The notes beneath the pieces were generated by a model. That model ran no database searches, had not been told where the DNA came from, and saw nothing but the letters and a program-made list of their open reading frames with translations. A stretch of 9,414 bases of DNA from the NCBI GenBank assembly GCA_015485845.1, contig WFSU01000117.1:1-9414 (forward strand), given 5' to 3'. The translations under genes and the position numbers were made by a program. Positions within the stretch are counted from its first letter, which is position 1. Each line of letters starts with the position of its first letter. Source of the stretch: Nitratifractor sp. (GTDB lineage: Bacteria; Campylobacterota; Campylobacteria; Campylobacterales; Sulfurovaceae). Below are positions 1 through 5,506 of the stretch, one piece after another.

Positions 1-104
1 ACGGCAAACCTAAAAAGCTGGCATTGATTGCTGCTATGCGAAAGCTTCTTAGAATTGCGTTTGCTATGGTGAAAAACAAAGAGCCTTATATGGCTCTTGT
101 CTGA
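1..104 (+). CDS. IS110-family transposase, C-terminal fragment (5' end outside window)
   Basis: The first codon is cut by the window edge; the frame from base 3 encodes 33 residues and stops at TGA 102-104. The peptide begins GKPKKLALIAAMRKLLRIAF, which matches the C-terminal end typical of IS110/IS116/IS902 transposases (GKP-K-K-x-A-L-x-A-x-M-R-K-L-L). In this family the C-terminal (transposase_20) domain supplies the conserved serine and the N-terminal DEDD RuvC-like domain lies upstream; neither key region is visible here, so activity cannot be judged. The tail is richer in A and T than the genes that follow, consistent with acquired DNA. The gene converges on nhaD, 79 bases away. The family call rests on this short motif, so a remnant is as possible as an intact element. 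Confidence 0.75.
   Translation, partial: GKPKKLALIAAMRKLLRIAFAMVKNKEPYMALV
71..98 (-). terminator. Rho-independent terminator candidate for the nadB-nhaD unit
   Basis: Read on the minus strand, AAGAGCC (98-92), a 6-base loop and GGCTCTT (85-79) form a perfect 7 bp stem. It is followed by TGTTTTT (78-72), a classic U-tract. The hairpin lies about 85 bases past the nhaD stop and within the antisense strand of the transposase tail. On the plus strand no T-run follows the stem directly, so it fits the minus direction better. No other stem with a T-run is visible after nhaD. Confidence 0.55.
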
Positions 105-157
105 TAGGTTTTTGAGAGGATTAGTAAGGGGGTTTTAAGACGGAATCTACACGACCT
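105..157. other. Probable right end of the IS110-like element
   Basis: This is non-coding DNA between the transposase stop and the heptamer repeat beyond the nhaD 3' end. IS110-family elements usually lack clear terminal inverted repeats, and none can be recognised here, so the exact element boundary cannot be placed. The short distance from the transposase stop to host DNA leaves no room for the long downstream non-coding region seen in IS1111-type members. If the element is complete, its guide (bridge) RNA region would lie upstream, outside the window. This is an inference from spacing. Confidence 0.3.
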
Positions 158-180
158 CCAATTACCAATCACGAATTACC
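158..180. repeat. Degenerate heptamer tandem repeat after nhaD
   Basis: Bases 160-180 consist of three 7-base units: AATTACC, AATCACG, AATTACC, preceded by CC. Units 1 and 3 are identical and unit 2 differs at two positions. The array ends 3 bases from the nhaD stop codon. No function is evident. It could be a short tandemly repeated intergenic sequence or lie close to the insertion site of the neighbouring IS. Confidence 0.45.
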
Positions 181-183
181 ATT

Positions 184-1503
184 CTACCCAAGATGCAACA
201 CTTCAAACTGCACATACCATACCACGATCGAGACAATATATCCCGCCAAAACCGTCCAGGCATATTTGATGTGCGATCCAAACGTGTAAATCCCTTTCAT
301 TTTGCCCATGACACCCACCCCAGCAGCAGAACCGAATGAGATGAGCGATCCGCCGATTCCGGCGGTCATGGTGACCAGCATCCACTGGGCGCGTTCGTCG
401 AGGCCGACTCCCATGTTGGGGTCGGCTTTGAGGACGGCAGACATCACCGGGACGTTGTCGACGATGGCGGAGAGGAAACCGACACCGACGTTGGCAGTGG
501 TGGGTCCAACTTTATCATACAACGCGGTGAAATACTCGAGGAAGCCGAGGAAGTGGAGCCCGCCTACCGCCGCGAGGATTCCGAAGAAGAAGAGCAGCGT
601 ATCATTCTCAATGTGGGCAATCCACTTGAACACATTGACCCGGGTGGGAGAGGGGCTTTTGTTGATCCGGTACACATAAAGCTTGAGGATCGCCAGACCA
701 AACATCATCCCCCACATCGCCGGAAGATGGAGCAACTGATGGGAGAGGACAGCCATGGCAATCGTCAGAGCGAAGAGCCCCATGATCACTTTGCCCCCTT
801 CGGCGATCTCCACTTTTTGTTCATCGGCATGAAACGGCGGCATCCCGTCGGGTACCACACGGCTGAGCAGCCATGCGGTGATCCACCAACCGAGGATCGC
901 AGCCGGGAACAAGAAGAGGAATTCAGTAAAAGCCCCTTTGCCGTCCACCCACACCATCAGCGTCGTGATGTCTCCAAACGGACTCCAGGCGCCTCCGGCG
1001 TTGGCCGCGACGACGATGTTGATCGCACCGGGCACCAAAAAGTGCTTGTTCTCCCCGTCGATGGTCAACAGGACGGTCGAGAGGATCAGTGCCGTGGTAA
1101 GGTTGTCGGCGACCGGCGAGATGAAAAAGGCCAGTAAGCCCGTAATCCAAAAAAGCTTTTTGTACGTATAGCCACGGGAGACAAGATTGTAGCGCAGGGC
1201 TGAGAAAACCCCACGATCGATCATCGCCTCGATGTAGGTCATCGCCACAAGGAGGAAAAAGAAGATCTGGGCGATCTCGATGATCTGTTCATTGAGTGCC
1301 TCTTCGAGCGGGTGCCCATCCAGACCGTTTATCGCAAAATAAACACCGATCAGCATAAAGATTCCCGTTCCGATAAAGAGAGCCGGTTTGGCTTTGTTGA
1401 TCTCGTATTTGTCTTCCGTCGCGATAAAATAGTACCCGACGATAAAGATAATCAGGGAAGCAATCCCCACCCAGGTCGTGGTCAAATGGAGCTGGTCGTG
1501 CAT
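184..1503 (-). CDS. nhaD: NhaD-type Na+/H+ antiporter
   Basis: This encodes a 439-residue inner-membrane protein of the NhaD family (ion transporter superfamily, CitMHS/ArsB-like fold) that exports Na+ (or Li+) in exchange for H+. About 12 hydrophobic segments cover nearly the whole chain, for example residues 11-28, 40-58, 76-91, 302-320 and 414-432. The conserved motifs stand where expected: SPVADNLTTAL (129-139), AGGAWSPFGDITT (169-181), VDNVPVMSA (348-356) and SFGSAAGVGVMG (389-400). Asp133, Asp178 and Asp349 sit within membrane-embedded motifs and are candidate ion-binding or proton-relay residues. The length is normal for the family. The ATG at 1503 is preceded by GAAGGA (minus strand, 1515-1510), which lies inside the last codons of nadB, so translation is probably coupled to nadB. 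There is no obvious link between NAD synthesis and Na+ export beyond co-transcription. Confidence 0.93.
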   Translation of the reverse strand: MHDQLHLTTTWVGIASLIIFIVGYYFIATEDKYEINKAKPALFIGTGIFMLIGVYFAINGLDGHPLEEALNEQIIEIAQIFFFLLVAMTYIEAMIDRGVFSALRYNLVSRGYTYKKLFWITGLLAFFISPVADNLTTALILSTVLLTIDGENKHFLVPGAINIVVAANAGGAWSPFGDITTLMVWVDGKGAFTEFLFLFPAAILGWWITAWLLSRVVPDGMPPFHADEQKVEIAEGGKVIMGLFALTIAMAVLSHQLLHLPAMWGMMFGLAILKLYVYRINKSPSPTRVNVFKWIAHIENDTLLFFFGILAAVGGLHFLGFLEYFTALYDKVGPTTANVGVGFLSAIVDNVPVMSAVLKADPNMGVGLDERAQWMLVTMTAGIGGSLISFGSAAGVGVMGKMKGIYTFGSHIKYAWTVLAGYIVSIVVWYVQFEVLHLG

Positions 1504-1506
1504 GGT

Positions 1507-2955
1507 TTATCCTTCTATGTGGTGTGCGCCGAGCGATTCTTTACGAGCCAGTGCGGCTTCGACGATCGCGGCGGCGGTGTTGAGCCGCAGTTCGAGCAGG
1601 CGGCCAATCTTGCGGTTTTTCGTATCGAAGATGAAATTGCGGGCTTCGTGGAGTCCCTCCCGGGTACGGATGATGCCCGCATCTTTCCACATAATGTGGC
1701 GCAATTGCTGCTTGTATTTTTTGTCATCGTCTTCGTGGAGCATGGTATCGTAATCTTTGTCAAAGTCAGGTAATTCGGGATGTTCGAAAACACTTCCCAG
1801 GATCGTCTCGGCTGCCCGTCGGGCAAAGACCAGCCCCTCAAGCAGGGAGTTGGATGCCAGGCGGTTGGCACCATGCACCCCGGTACGGGCTGCTTCCCCC
1901 ACGACGTAGAGCCCTTTGATCCCCGGGATCCGGGTATCGGTATCACAGGCAATCCCACCGTTGGCATAGTGAAAGGCCGGGGAGACCGGTACACGGTCTT
2001 TGGGGAAATGGTACCCCAGCGCATCAAACGTGTGGGTAATGTTGGGAAAACGCTTGTGGAACCATTTGGCTTCAAACATTGAAAAGTCAAGATACACTTC
2101 TTTGCCTGTTTTCCGCTTGTAATCAAAAATACTGCGGGAGACGATGTCCCGGCTGGCCAGTTCTCCCCGTTTATCGTAGTCGAACAAGAAACGTTTGCTA
2201 TTCTCATCCACGAGATGCGCCCCCTCTCCCCGCAGTGCTTCGGTCAAGAGTAATTTACGAGCATAAGGGGTTTTGACAAAGACCGTCGGGTGGAACTGCA
2301 TCATCTCCATATCGGAGAGTTCGATCCCCTTCTCCACGCAGATGCCGTGGATATCGGCGCTGATGGTACGGGAGTTGGTGTTGTACTCGTAGAGCGATCC
2401 AATCCCGCCGCTGGCGATGACGACGTGTTTGGCCAGGATCGTCTTGGGGCGGTAATTGACCATCGCCCGCACCCCGTAGCAGTGGCCGTTTTCGACGAGC
2501 AGATCGTACACGAGGGTGTTGCGCTGGAGCAGATGTTTGTTCTGCGTCATCATAAAGTAGTGCATGTAGCGCCCCGTCGCATCCCCCCCGGCATGGAGCA
2601 CCCGGCTGGTGGAGTGGGCCGCTTCCCTGGTGTACAGTAAGTGTCCATCTTCCGCCCGGTCAAATTGCATTCCCCGATCGATGATATCCGCCGTCGCTTC
2701 AATCGACTCACGCGAGAGGATCTCAACCGCTTCGCGAATATTATGGTCAGCCCCGGCGCGCAGGGTGTCTTCGATGTGCAGGGGCACATCGGATTTATCG
2801 AGCGCAGTGACCATGCCCCCCTGGGCATAAAACGTATTGCATTCCCAGGGGATATCTTTGCACACCACCAGCACACGCATCTCCTCGGGGAGATTCATCG
2901 CGGTATACAATCCGGCGATCCCGGCACCTATGATCAAAACATCGTATTGTTTCAC
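1507..2955 (-). CDS. nadB: L-aspartate oxidase (quinolinate synthetase B)
   Basis: This encodes a 482-residue cytoplasmic flavoenzyme that oxidises L-aspartate to iminoaspartate, which quinolinate synthase NadA (not in the window) condenses with dihydroxyacetone phosphate in de novo NAD synthesis. The N-terminal FAD dinucleotide-binding motif is GAGIAG (10-15). Other family signatures are YAQGG (43-47), HSTSRVLHAGGDATG (114-128), MQFHPT (219-224), LLTEALRGEGA (236-246), HYANGGI (329-335) and GVHGANRLASNSLLE (359-373). His222, Arg242, His329 and Arg365 match the substrate-binding and catalytic positions of this fumarate reductase-related family. The GTG start at 2955 is chosen because AAGGAG (minus strand, 2967-2962) lies 6 bases upstream and the FAD motif then begins at the usual distance from the N-terminus. 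An in-frame ATG at 3153 would add 66 unlikely residues. The protein is shorter than the E. coli enzyme (about 540 residues), with a reduced C-terminal region. Confidence 0.96.
   Translation of the reverse strand: MKQYDVLIIGAGIAGLYTAMNLPEEMRVLVVCKDIPWECNTFYAQGGMVTALDKSDVPLHIEDTLRAGADHNIREAVEILSRESIEATADIIDRGMQFDRAEDGHLLYTREAAHSTSRVLHAGGDATGRYMHYFMMTQNKHLLQRNTLVYDLLVENGHCYGVRAMVNYRPKTILAKHVVIASGGIGSLYEYNTNSRTISADIHGICVEKGIELSDMEMMQFHPTVFVKTPYARKLLLTEALRGEGAHLVDENSKRFLFDYDKRGELASRDIVSRSIFDYKRKTGKEVYLDFSMFEAKWFHKRFPNITHTFDALGYHFPKDRVPVSPAFHYANGGIACDTDTRIPGIKGLYVVGEAARTGVHGANRLASNSLLEGLVFARRAAETILGSVFEHPELPDFDKDYDTMLHEDDDKKYKQQLRHIMWKDAGIIRTREGLHEARNFIFDTKNRKIGRLLELRLNTAAAIVEAALARKESLGAHHIEG
1510..1515 (-). 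promoter_or_regulatory. nhaD ribosome binding site embedded in nadB
   Basis: On the minus strand GAAGGA overlaps the final Glu-Gly codons of nadB and lies 6 bases before the nhaD ATG. The nadB TAA (1509-1507) is 3 bases from the nhaD start. This arrangement usually gives translational coupling. Confidence 0.65.
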
Positions 2956-2961
2956 GCGTCG

Positions 2962-2967
2962 CTCCTT
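2962..2967 (-). promoter_or_regulatory. nadB ribosome binding site that fixes a GTG start
   Basis: The minus-strand sequence AAGGAG is a perfect Shine-Dalgarno core, 6 bases before the GTG at 2955. It is the main reason for preferring that start over the upstream in-frame ATG. Confidence 0.75.
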
Positions 2968-2983
2968 CGGACAGCTTCCCAAA

Positions 2984-2989
2984 ATTATT
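2984..2989 (-). promoter_or_regulatory. Candidate -10 element for nadB-nhaD
   Basis: AATAAT on the minus strand matches five of six bases of TATAAT and lies 28 bases before the nadB start codon, in AT-rich DNA. No convincing -35 box is visible at the usual spacing, which is common for housekeeping promoters in Campylobacterota. The call is tentative. Confidence 0.3.
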
Positions 2990-3014
2990 ACCGATAATCT
3001 TACCCTAAAAATGG

Positions 3015-3020
3015 TATGAT
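3015..3020 (+). promoter_or_regulatory. Candidate -10 element for the dciA-like/uvrC unit
   Basis: TATGAT matches five of six bases of TATAAT. A second AT-rich motif, TATAAA, follows at 3026-3031. If the first is used, transcription would start close to 3027 and the roughly 115-base leader would contain all the hairpins of the structured region that follows. There is no good -35 box. Confidence 0.35.
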
Positions 3021-3029
3021 CCCGGTATA

Positions 3030-3124
3030 AAACTTTGAAAGTTTCTCTCGCCAGAGGCGTAGCTTCAGTGAGAGGGGCCCGAGGGCATTCCCTTCGGTCA
3101 ATTTGCAAGGAGCTTTGCTTCTTG
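3030..3124 (+). other. Structured leader with consecutive hairpins
   Basis: This non-coding stretch holds a chain of inverted repeats. A 15-base palindrome lies at 3030-3044 (AAACTTT, G, AAAGTTT). A small stem CGCC/GGCG with loop AGA is at 3049-3059 and can be enclosed by CTCT (3045-3048) pairing with AGAG (3071-3074). CCGAGGG (3079-3085) pairs with CCCT(T)CGG (3090-3097) across loop CATT, with one bulged T. CAAGGAGC (3106-3113) pairs with GCTTCTTG (3117-3124) across loop TTT, with one G-T pair. An alternative stem, GAGGC (3054-3058) with GCTTC (3062-3066), excludes the CGCC/GGCG stem. The last hairpin ends just before the ribosome binding site of the next gene. It may be a cis-acting leader or a dispersed palindromic repeat; no known riboswitch class is recognised. 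Confidence 0.5.
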
Positions 3125-3143
3125 AAAAGGAGACTGCCATCCA

Positions 3144-3602
3144 ATGAAAACACCCGAAACGATCCTCAATACCCTTACCGGAGCCCCACAGTTTCGCACG
3201 CTTCGCCAGCATCAGTGTTATCGTCGTTTCCTCGCCGCACTTCCCCCGCGCTTTCAGGAGGCGATCGGGTTTGTGTATCTGCGGGATCGGGTACTCCACA
3301 TCGCCTTGCGCCATCCGGGGTACAAGATGGAACTCTCGTACCAAACATCCCTCTTTTTGACGATGCTGGAGACACTCGCTTCGACCGATCCAGCCTGTAG
3401 CCATCTCTCAGCCGATAAAGTCATCCTCTTCAACAGCAAATTCACCACCCGTCCTGCCGAAGCAGCCTGGCTCCCCAGCGTCCCCCACTACTACGAACTT
3501 TCCGAGGGAACCTTCGAGGATCACAGCTCCGATCCTGACCTCCATGCCCAGTTTGAACGCACACGCCAGCTGATCCACGCCAACCGAAACCGCGATGCCT
3601 GA
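3144..3602 (+). CDS. Small DUF721/DciA-like protein
   Basis: This encodes a 152-residue soluble protein without membrane segments or signal peptide. Residues about 20-100 have the alternating pattern of the DUF721 (DciA) KH-like domain: a helix (RQHQCYRRFLAAL), then strands around FVYLRDRVLHIALRHPGY (43-60), then a helix with the MELSYQTSLFLTML stretch (62-75) and a final strand, KVILFNSK (92-99). The C-terminal third looks disordered and charged. DciA proteins help load the replicative helicase DnaB; whether this divergent protein does so cannot be shown from sequence alone. AAGGAG (3127-3132) precedes the ATG by 11 bases, somewhat long. The stop codon overlaps the uvrC start, so the two genes are co-transcribed and probably coupled in translation. 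The coding call is firm; the family call is moderate. Confidence 0.6.
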   Translation: MKTPETILNTLTGAPQFRTLRQHQCYRRFLAALPPRFQEAIGFVYLRDRVLHIALRHPGYKMELSYQTSLFLTMLETLASTDPACSHLSADKVILFNSKFTTRPAEAAWLPSVPHYYELSEGTFEDHSSDPDLHAQFERTRQLIHANRNRDA

Positions 3603-5409
3603 GACCCCCTCCCTCGAACGTGCCGTCCGTGCCCTCCCCGATCAGCCCGGCGTCTACCAATATTTTGACCGCCACGACCGCCTCCTCTATATCGGCAAAG
3701 CCAAAAGCCTCACCCACCGGGTCAAGAGCTACTGGCGCTTCACTCCCGAGTTTCGCCCCAACCCCACTCTCGGCCCCCGCATCACCAAAATGCTCCACGA
3801 AGCGGTACGACTCGAATACCTGCTCGCCCCCACCGAAGCCGATGCTCTGATCCTGGAAAACAGCCTCATCAAACAACTCAAACCCCGCTACAACATCCTC
3901 CTGCGTGATGATAAAACGTATCCCTATATCTACATTGACCGTTCCGAATATTTCCCGCGTTTTGAGTTGACACGACGTGTTGTCAAAGGGAAAAATATTC
4001 GTTATTTCGGCCCGTTCCCTACCGGAGGACGGGCGCTGCTCGATGCCCTTTATGAAGTGTTCCCTCTCGTGCAGAAAAAAAGCGGGCTCAACGGAGGCAA
4101 GGCGTGCCTGTTTCACCAAATCGGCAAGTGCCCCGCCCCCTGTGAAGAGAAAATTACACCCCGGGAATATGCCACCATTGTCGATCAAGCCACTCAGGCC
4201 ATCCTCAAACGCTCCGGCCTGATCCAGCACCTCTCCGAGCGGATGCTCCATCTCGCCGAACAGGAGCGGTTCGAAGAGGCGGCCAAACTCCGTGATCAAA
4301 TCGAGCAAATTGAGGGATTACGCATCCACTCTGACACCGATCTAGCTACGACGGATGATCTCGATGTTTTTGCCATCGAAACGGGTGAAAAACGGGGTGC
4401 AGTGGTGCGGATGTTCCTTCGACACGGGCGGATCATCTCCACGTCGCACAGCTTTTTCAACCTCTCCGAACTCTTCGATCTCTCCTCCGCTTACAAACAG
4501 GCGCTGTTGGACTTTTACACCGAAGACGTACCGATGGTACCCCGCACAATCCTCATCGCCGATCCTATCGAAGAATCCGAGGAAATCGCCGCGACCCTCT
4601 CCCGGAGAGTCGCACACCCTATCCGCCTTCTGACGCCCCGGCGGGGTGCCAAAAAACGCCTCACCGAAATCGCCCGCACCAACGCCACTGAAATTCTGCG
4701 TGCCCAACCCAGCACCGAATCGATCGAAGAGCGGATCGCCGCCCTGCTCCACCTCGCCACCACCCCCACCCGAATCGAAGTGTTTGACAACTCCCACATG
4801 ATGGGAGAAGCGACCGTCGGCGCCATGGTCGTCTGGGATCAGGGAAAATGGAACAAGTCATCCTGGCGCCGTTACACCCTCGACGCACGGGATGAGTACG
4901 CTCAAATGCGCGAAATGCTCACCCGACGCATTGCCAAGTTTGACCAGATCCCTCCACCGGATCTGTGGCTGCTCGACGGCGGTGAGACCCTGCGTCAACT
5001 TGCCGTCAACCTCCTGCGTGAAGCCCGTGTCAACCTGGATGTTGTCGCCCTCGCCAAAGAGAAACTCGACGCCAAAGCCTACCGAGCCAAAGGCGCCGCT
5101 CGGGATTTGCTGTACACCGAAGAGGGGATTCTCACTCTCCAACCCTCCGACAAACGCCTCCAGTGGTGTCAACGCCTCCGCGACGAAGCCCACCGATTCG
5201 CCATCACCTTTCACCAGAACAAAAAGCGCCGGAACGACACCCGCATCGCCCTCCTTGAGCAGAAGGGAATCGGCGCAGCTACGGTCAAAAAACTCCTCGA
5301 TTATTTCGGGAAATTTGACGCCATAACCCAAGCTTCTGAAGAAGAAATCATATCGGTTGTCGGCAAAAAAATGGCTTCTAAAATCAAAAAAAGCCCGAAT
5401 GAAGATTGA
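3595..5409 (+). CDS. uvrC: UvrABC system protein C (excinuclease subunit)
   Basis: This encodes a 604-residue cytoplasmic nuclease that cuts DNA on both sides of a lesion after UvrA/UvrB recognition in nucleotide excision repair. Domains in order: GIY-YIG nuclease (about 17-95; GVY at 19-21, YIG at 32-34, Arg42, candidate catalytic Glu88) for the 3' incision; a cysteine-rich segment (161-183); a UVR motif for UvrB binding (about 220-242, with EERF-type helix QERFEEAAKLRDQIEQIEGL); an RNase H-like nuclease for the 5' incision with Asp398 (EVFDNSH), Asp461 (LLDGG) and His533 (DEAHRFAITFH); and a helix-hairpin-helix region (551-597, KGIGAATVKKL). The ATG at 3595 lies inside the preceding gene (8-base overlap) with no clear Shine-Dalgarno, so translation is probably coupled. 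Oddity: only three of the four described Fe-S cysteines are present (Cys171, Cys179, Cys183). Confidence 0.98.
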   Translation: MPETPSLERAVRALPDQPGVYQYFDRHDRLLYIGKAKSLTHRVKSYWRFTPEFRPNPTLGPRITKMLHEAVRLEYLLAPTEADALILENSLIKQLKPRYNILLRDDKTYPYIYIDRSEYFPRFELTRRVVKGKNIRYFGPFPTGGRALLDALYEVFPLVQKKSGLNGGKACLFHQIGKCPAPCEEKITPREYATIVDQATQAILKRSGLIQHLSERMLHLAEQERFEEAAKLRDQIEQIEGLRIHSDTDLATTDDLDVFAIETGEKRGAVVRMFLRHGRIISTSHSFFNLSELFDLSSAYKQALLDFYTEDVPMVPRTILIADPIEESEEIAATLSRRVAHPIRLLTPRRGAKKRLTEIARTNATEILRAQPSTESIEERIAALLHLATTPTRIEVFDNSHMMGEATVGAMVVWDQGKWNKSSWRRYTLDARDEYAQMREMLTRRIAKFDQIPPPDLWLLDGGETLRQLAVNLLREARVNLDVVALAKEKLDAKAYRAKGAARDLLYTEEGILTLQPSDKRLQWCQRLRDEAHRFAITFHQNKKRRNDTRIALLEQKGIGAATVKKLLDYFGKFDAITQASEEEIISVVGKKMASKIKKSPNED

Positions 5410-5440
5410 TTGATATTAAAAAATGGAATTTTTAGGCACC

Positions 5441-5466
5441 TTTAACCAAAAAGAGTATACTATAAG
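5441..5466 (+). promoter_or_regulatory. Candidate promoter for the Hpt/histidine kinase operon
   Basis: The 97-base gap after uvrC is AT-rich. Two overlapping -10-like motifs are TATACT (5456-5461) and TATAAG (5461-5466). TTTAAC at 5441 is a poor -35 match at non-ideal spacing. The location, about 40-50 bases before the next start codon, fits a promoter. The gap holds no other gene. Confidence 0.4.
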
Positions 5467-5493
5467 CTAATTTTGTAATCAAACATCAATAAA

Positions 5494-5499
5494 AAGGGG
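5494..5499 (+). promoter_or_regulatory. Ribosome binding site of the Hpt-domain gene
   Basis: AAGGGG lies 7 bases before the ATG at 5507 and supports that start. Confidence 0.55.
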
Positions 5500-5506
5500 C
5501 TATCCT

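Noticed and set aside
553..1137. Plus-strand frames opposite nhaD
   Set aside because: They are shadows of the membrane protein gene, rich in His/Arg/Glu without domain similarity.
2956..3153. N-terminal extension of NadB from the in-frame ATG at 3153
   Set aside because: It would add 66 residues without family similarity, read through the hairpin-rich leader and overlap the divergent gene. The GTG at 2955 has a perfect AAGGAG at ideal spacing and puts the FAD motif at the normal distance.
3442..4308. Minus-strand frame of 288 codons opposite the dciA-like gene and uvrC
   Set aside because: It covers conserved UvrC motifs on the opposite strand and has no recognisable domain or ribosome binding site.
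5417..5434. Hairpin TAAAAA/TTTTTA after uvrC as a terminator
   Set aside because: The stem is made only of A-T pairs with a 6-base loop and would be too unstable for intrinsic termination.
5434..5450. Sigma-54 promoter (GGCAC with a downstream GC element)
   Set aside because: GGCAC occurs at 5435-5439, but the required GC at the -12 position is absent at the correct spacing.
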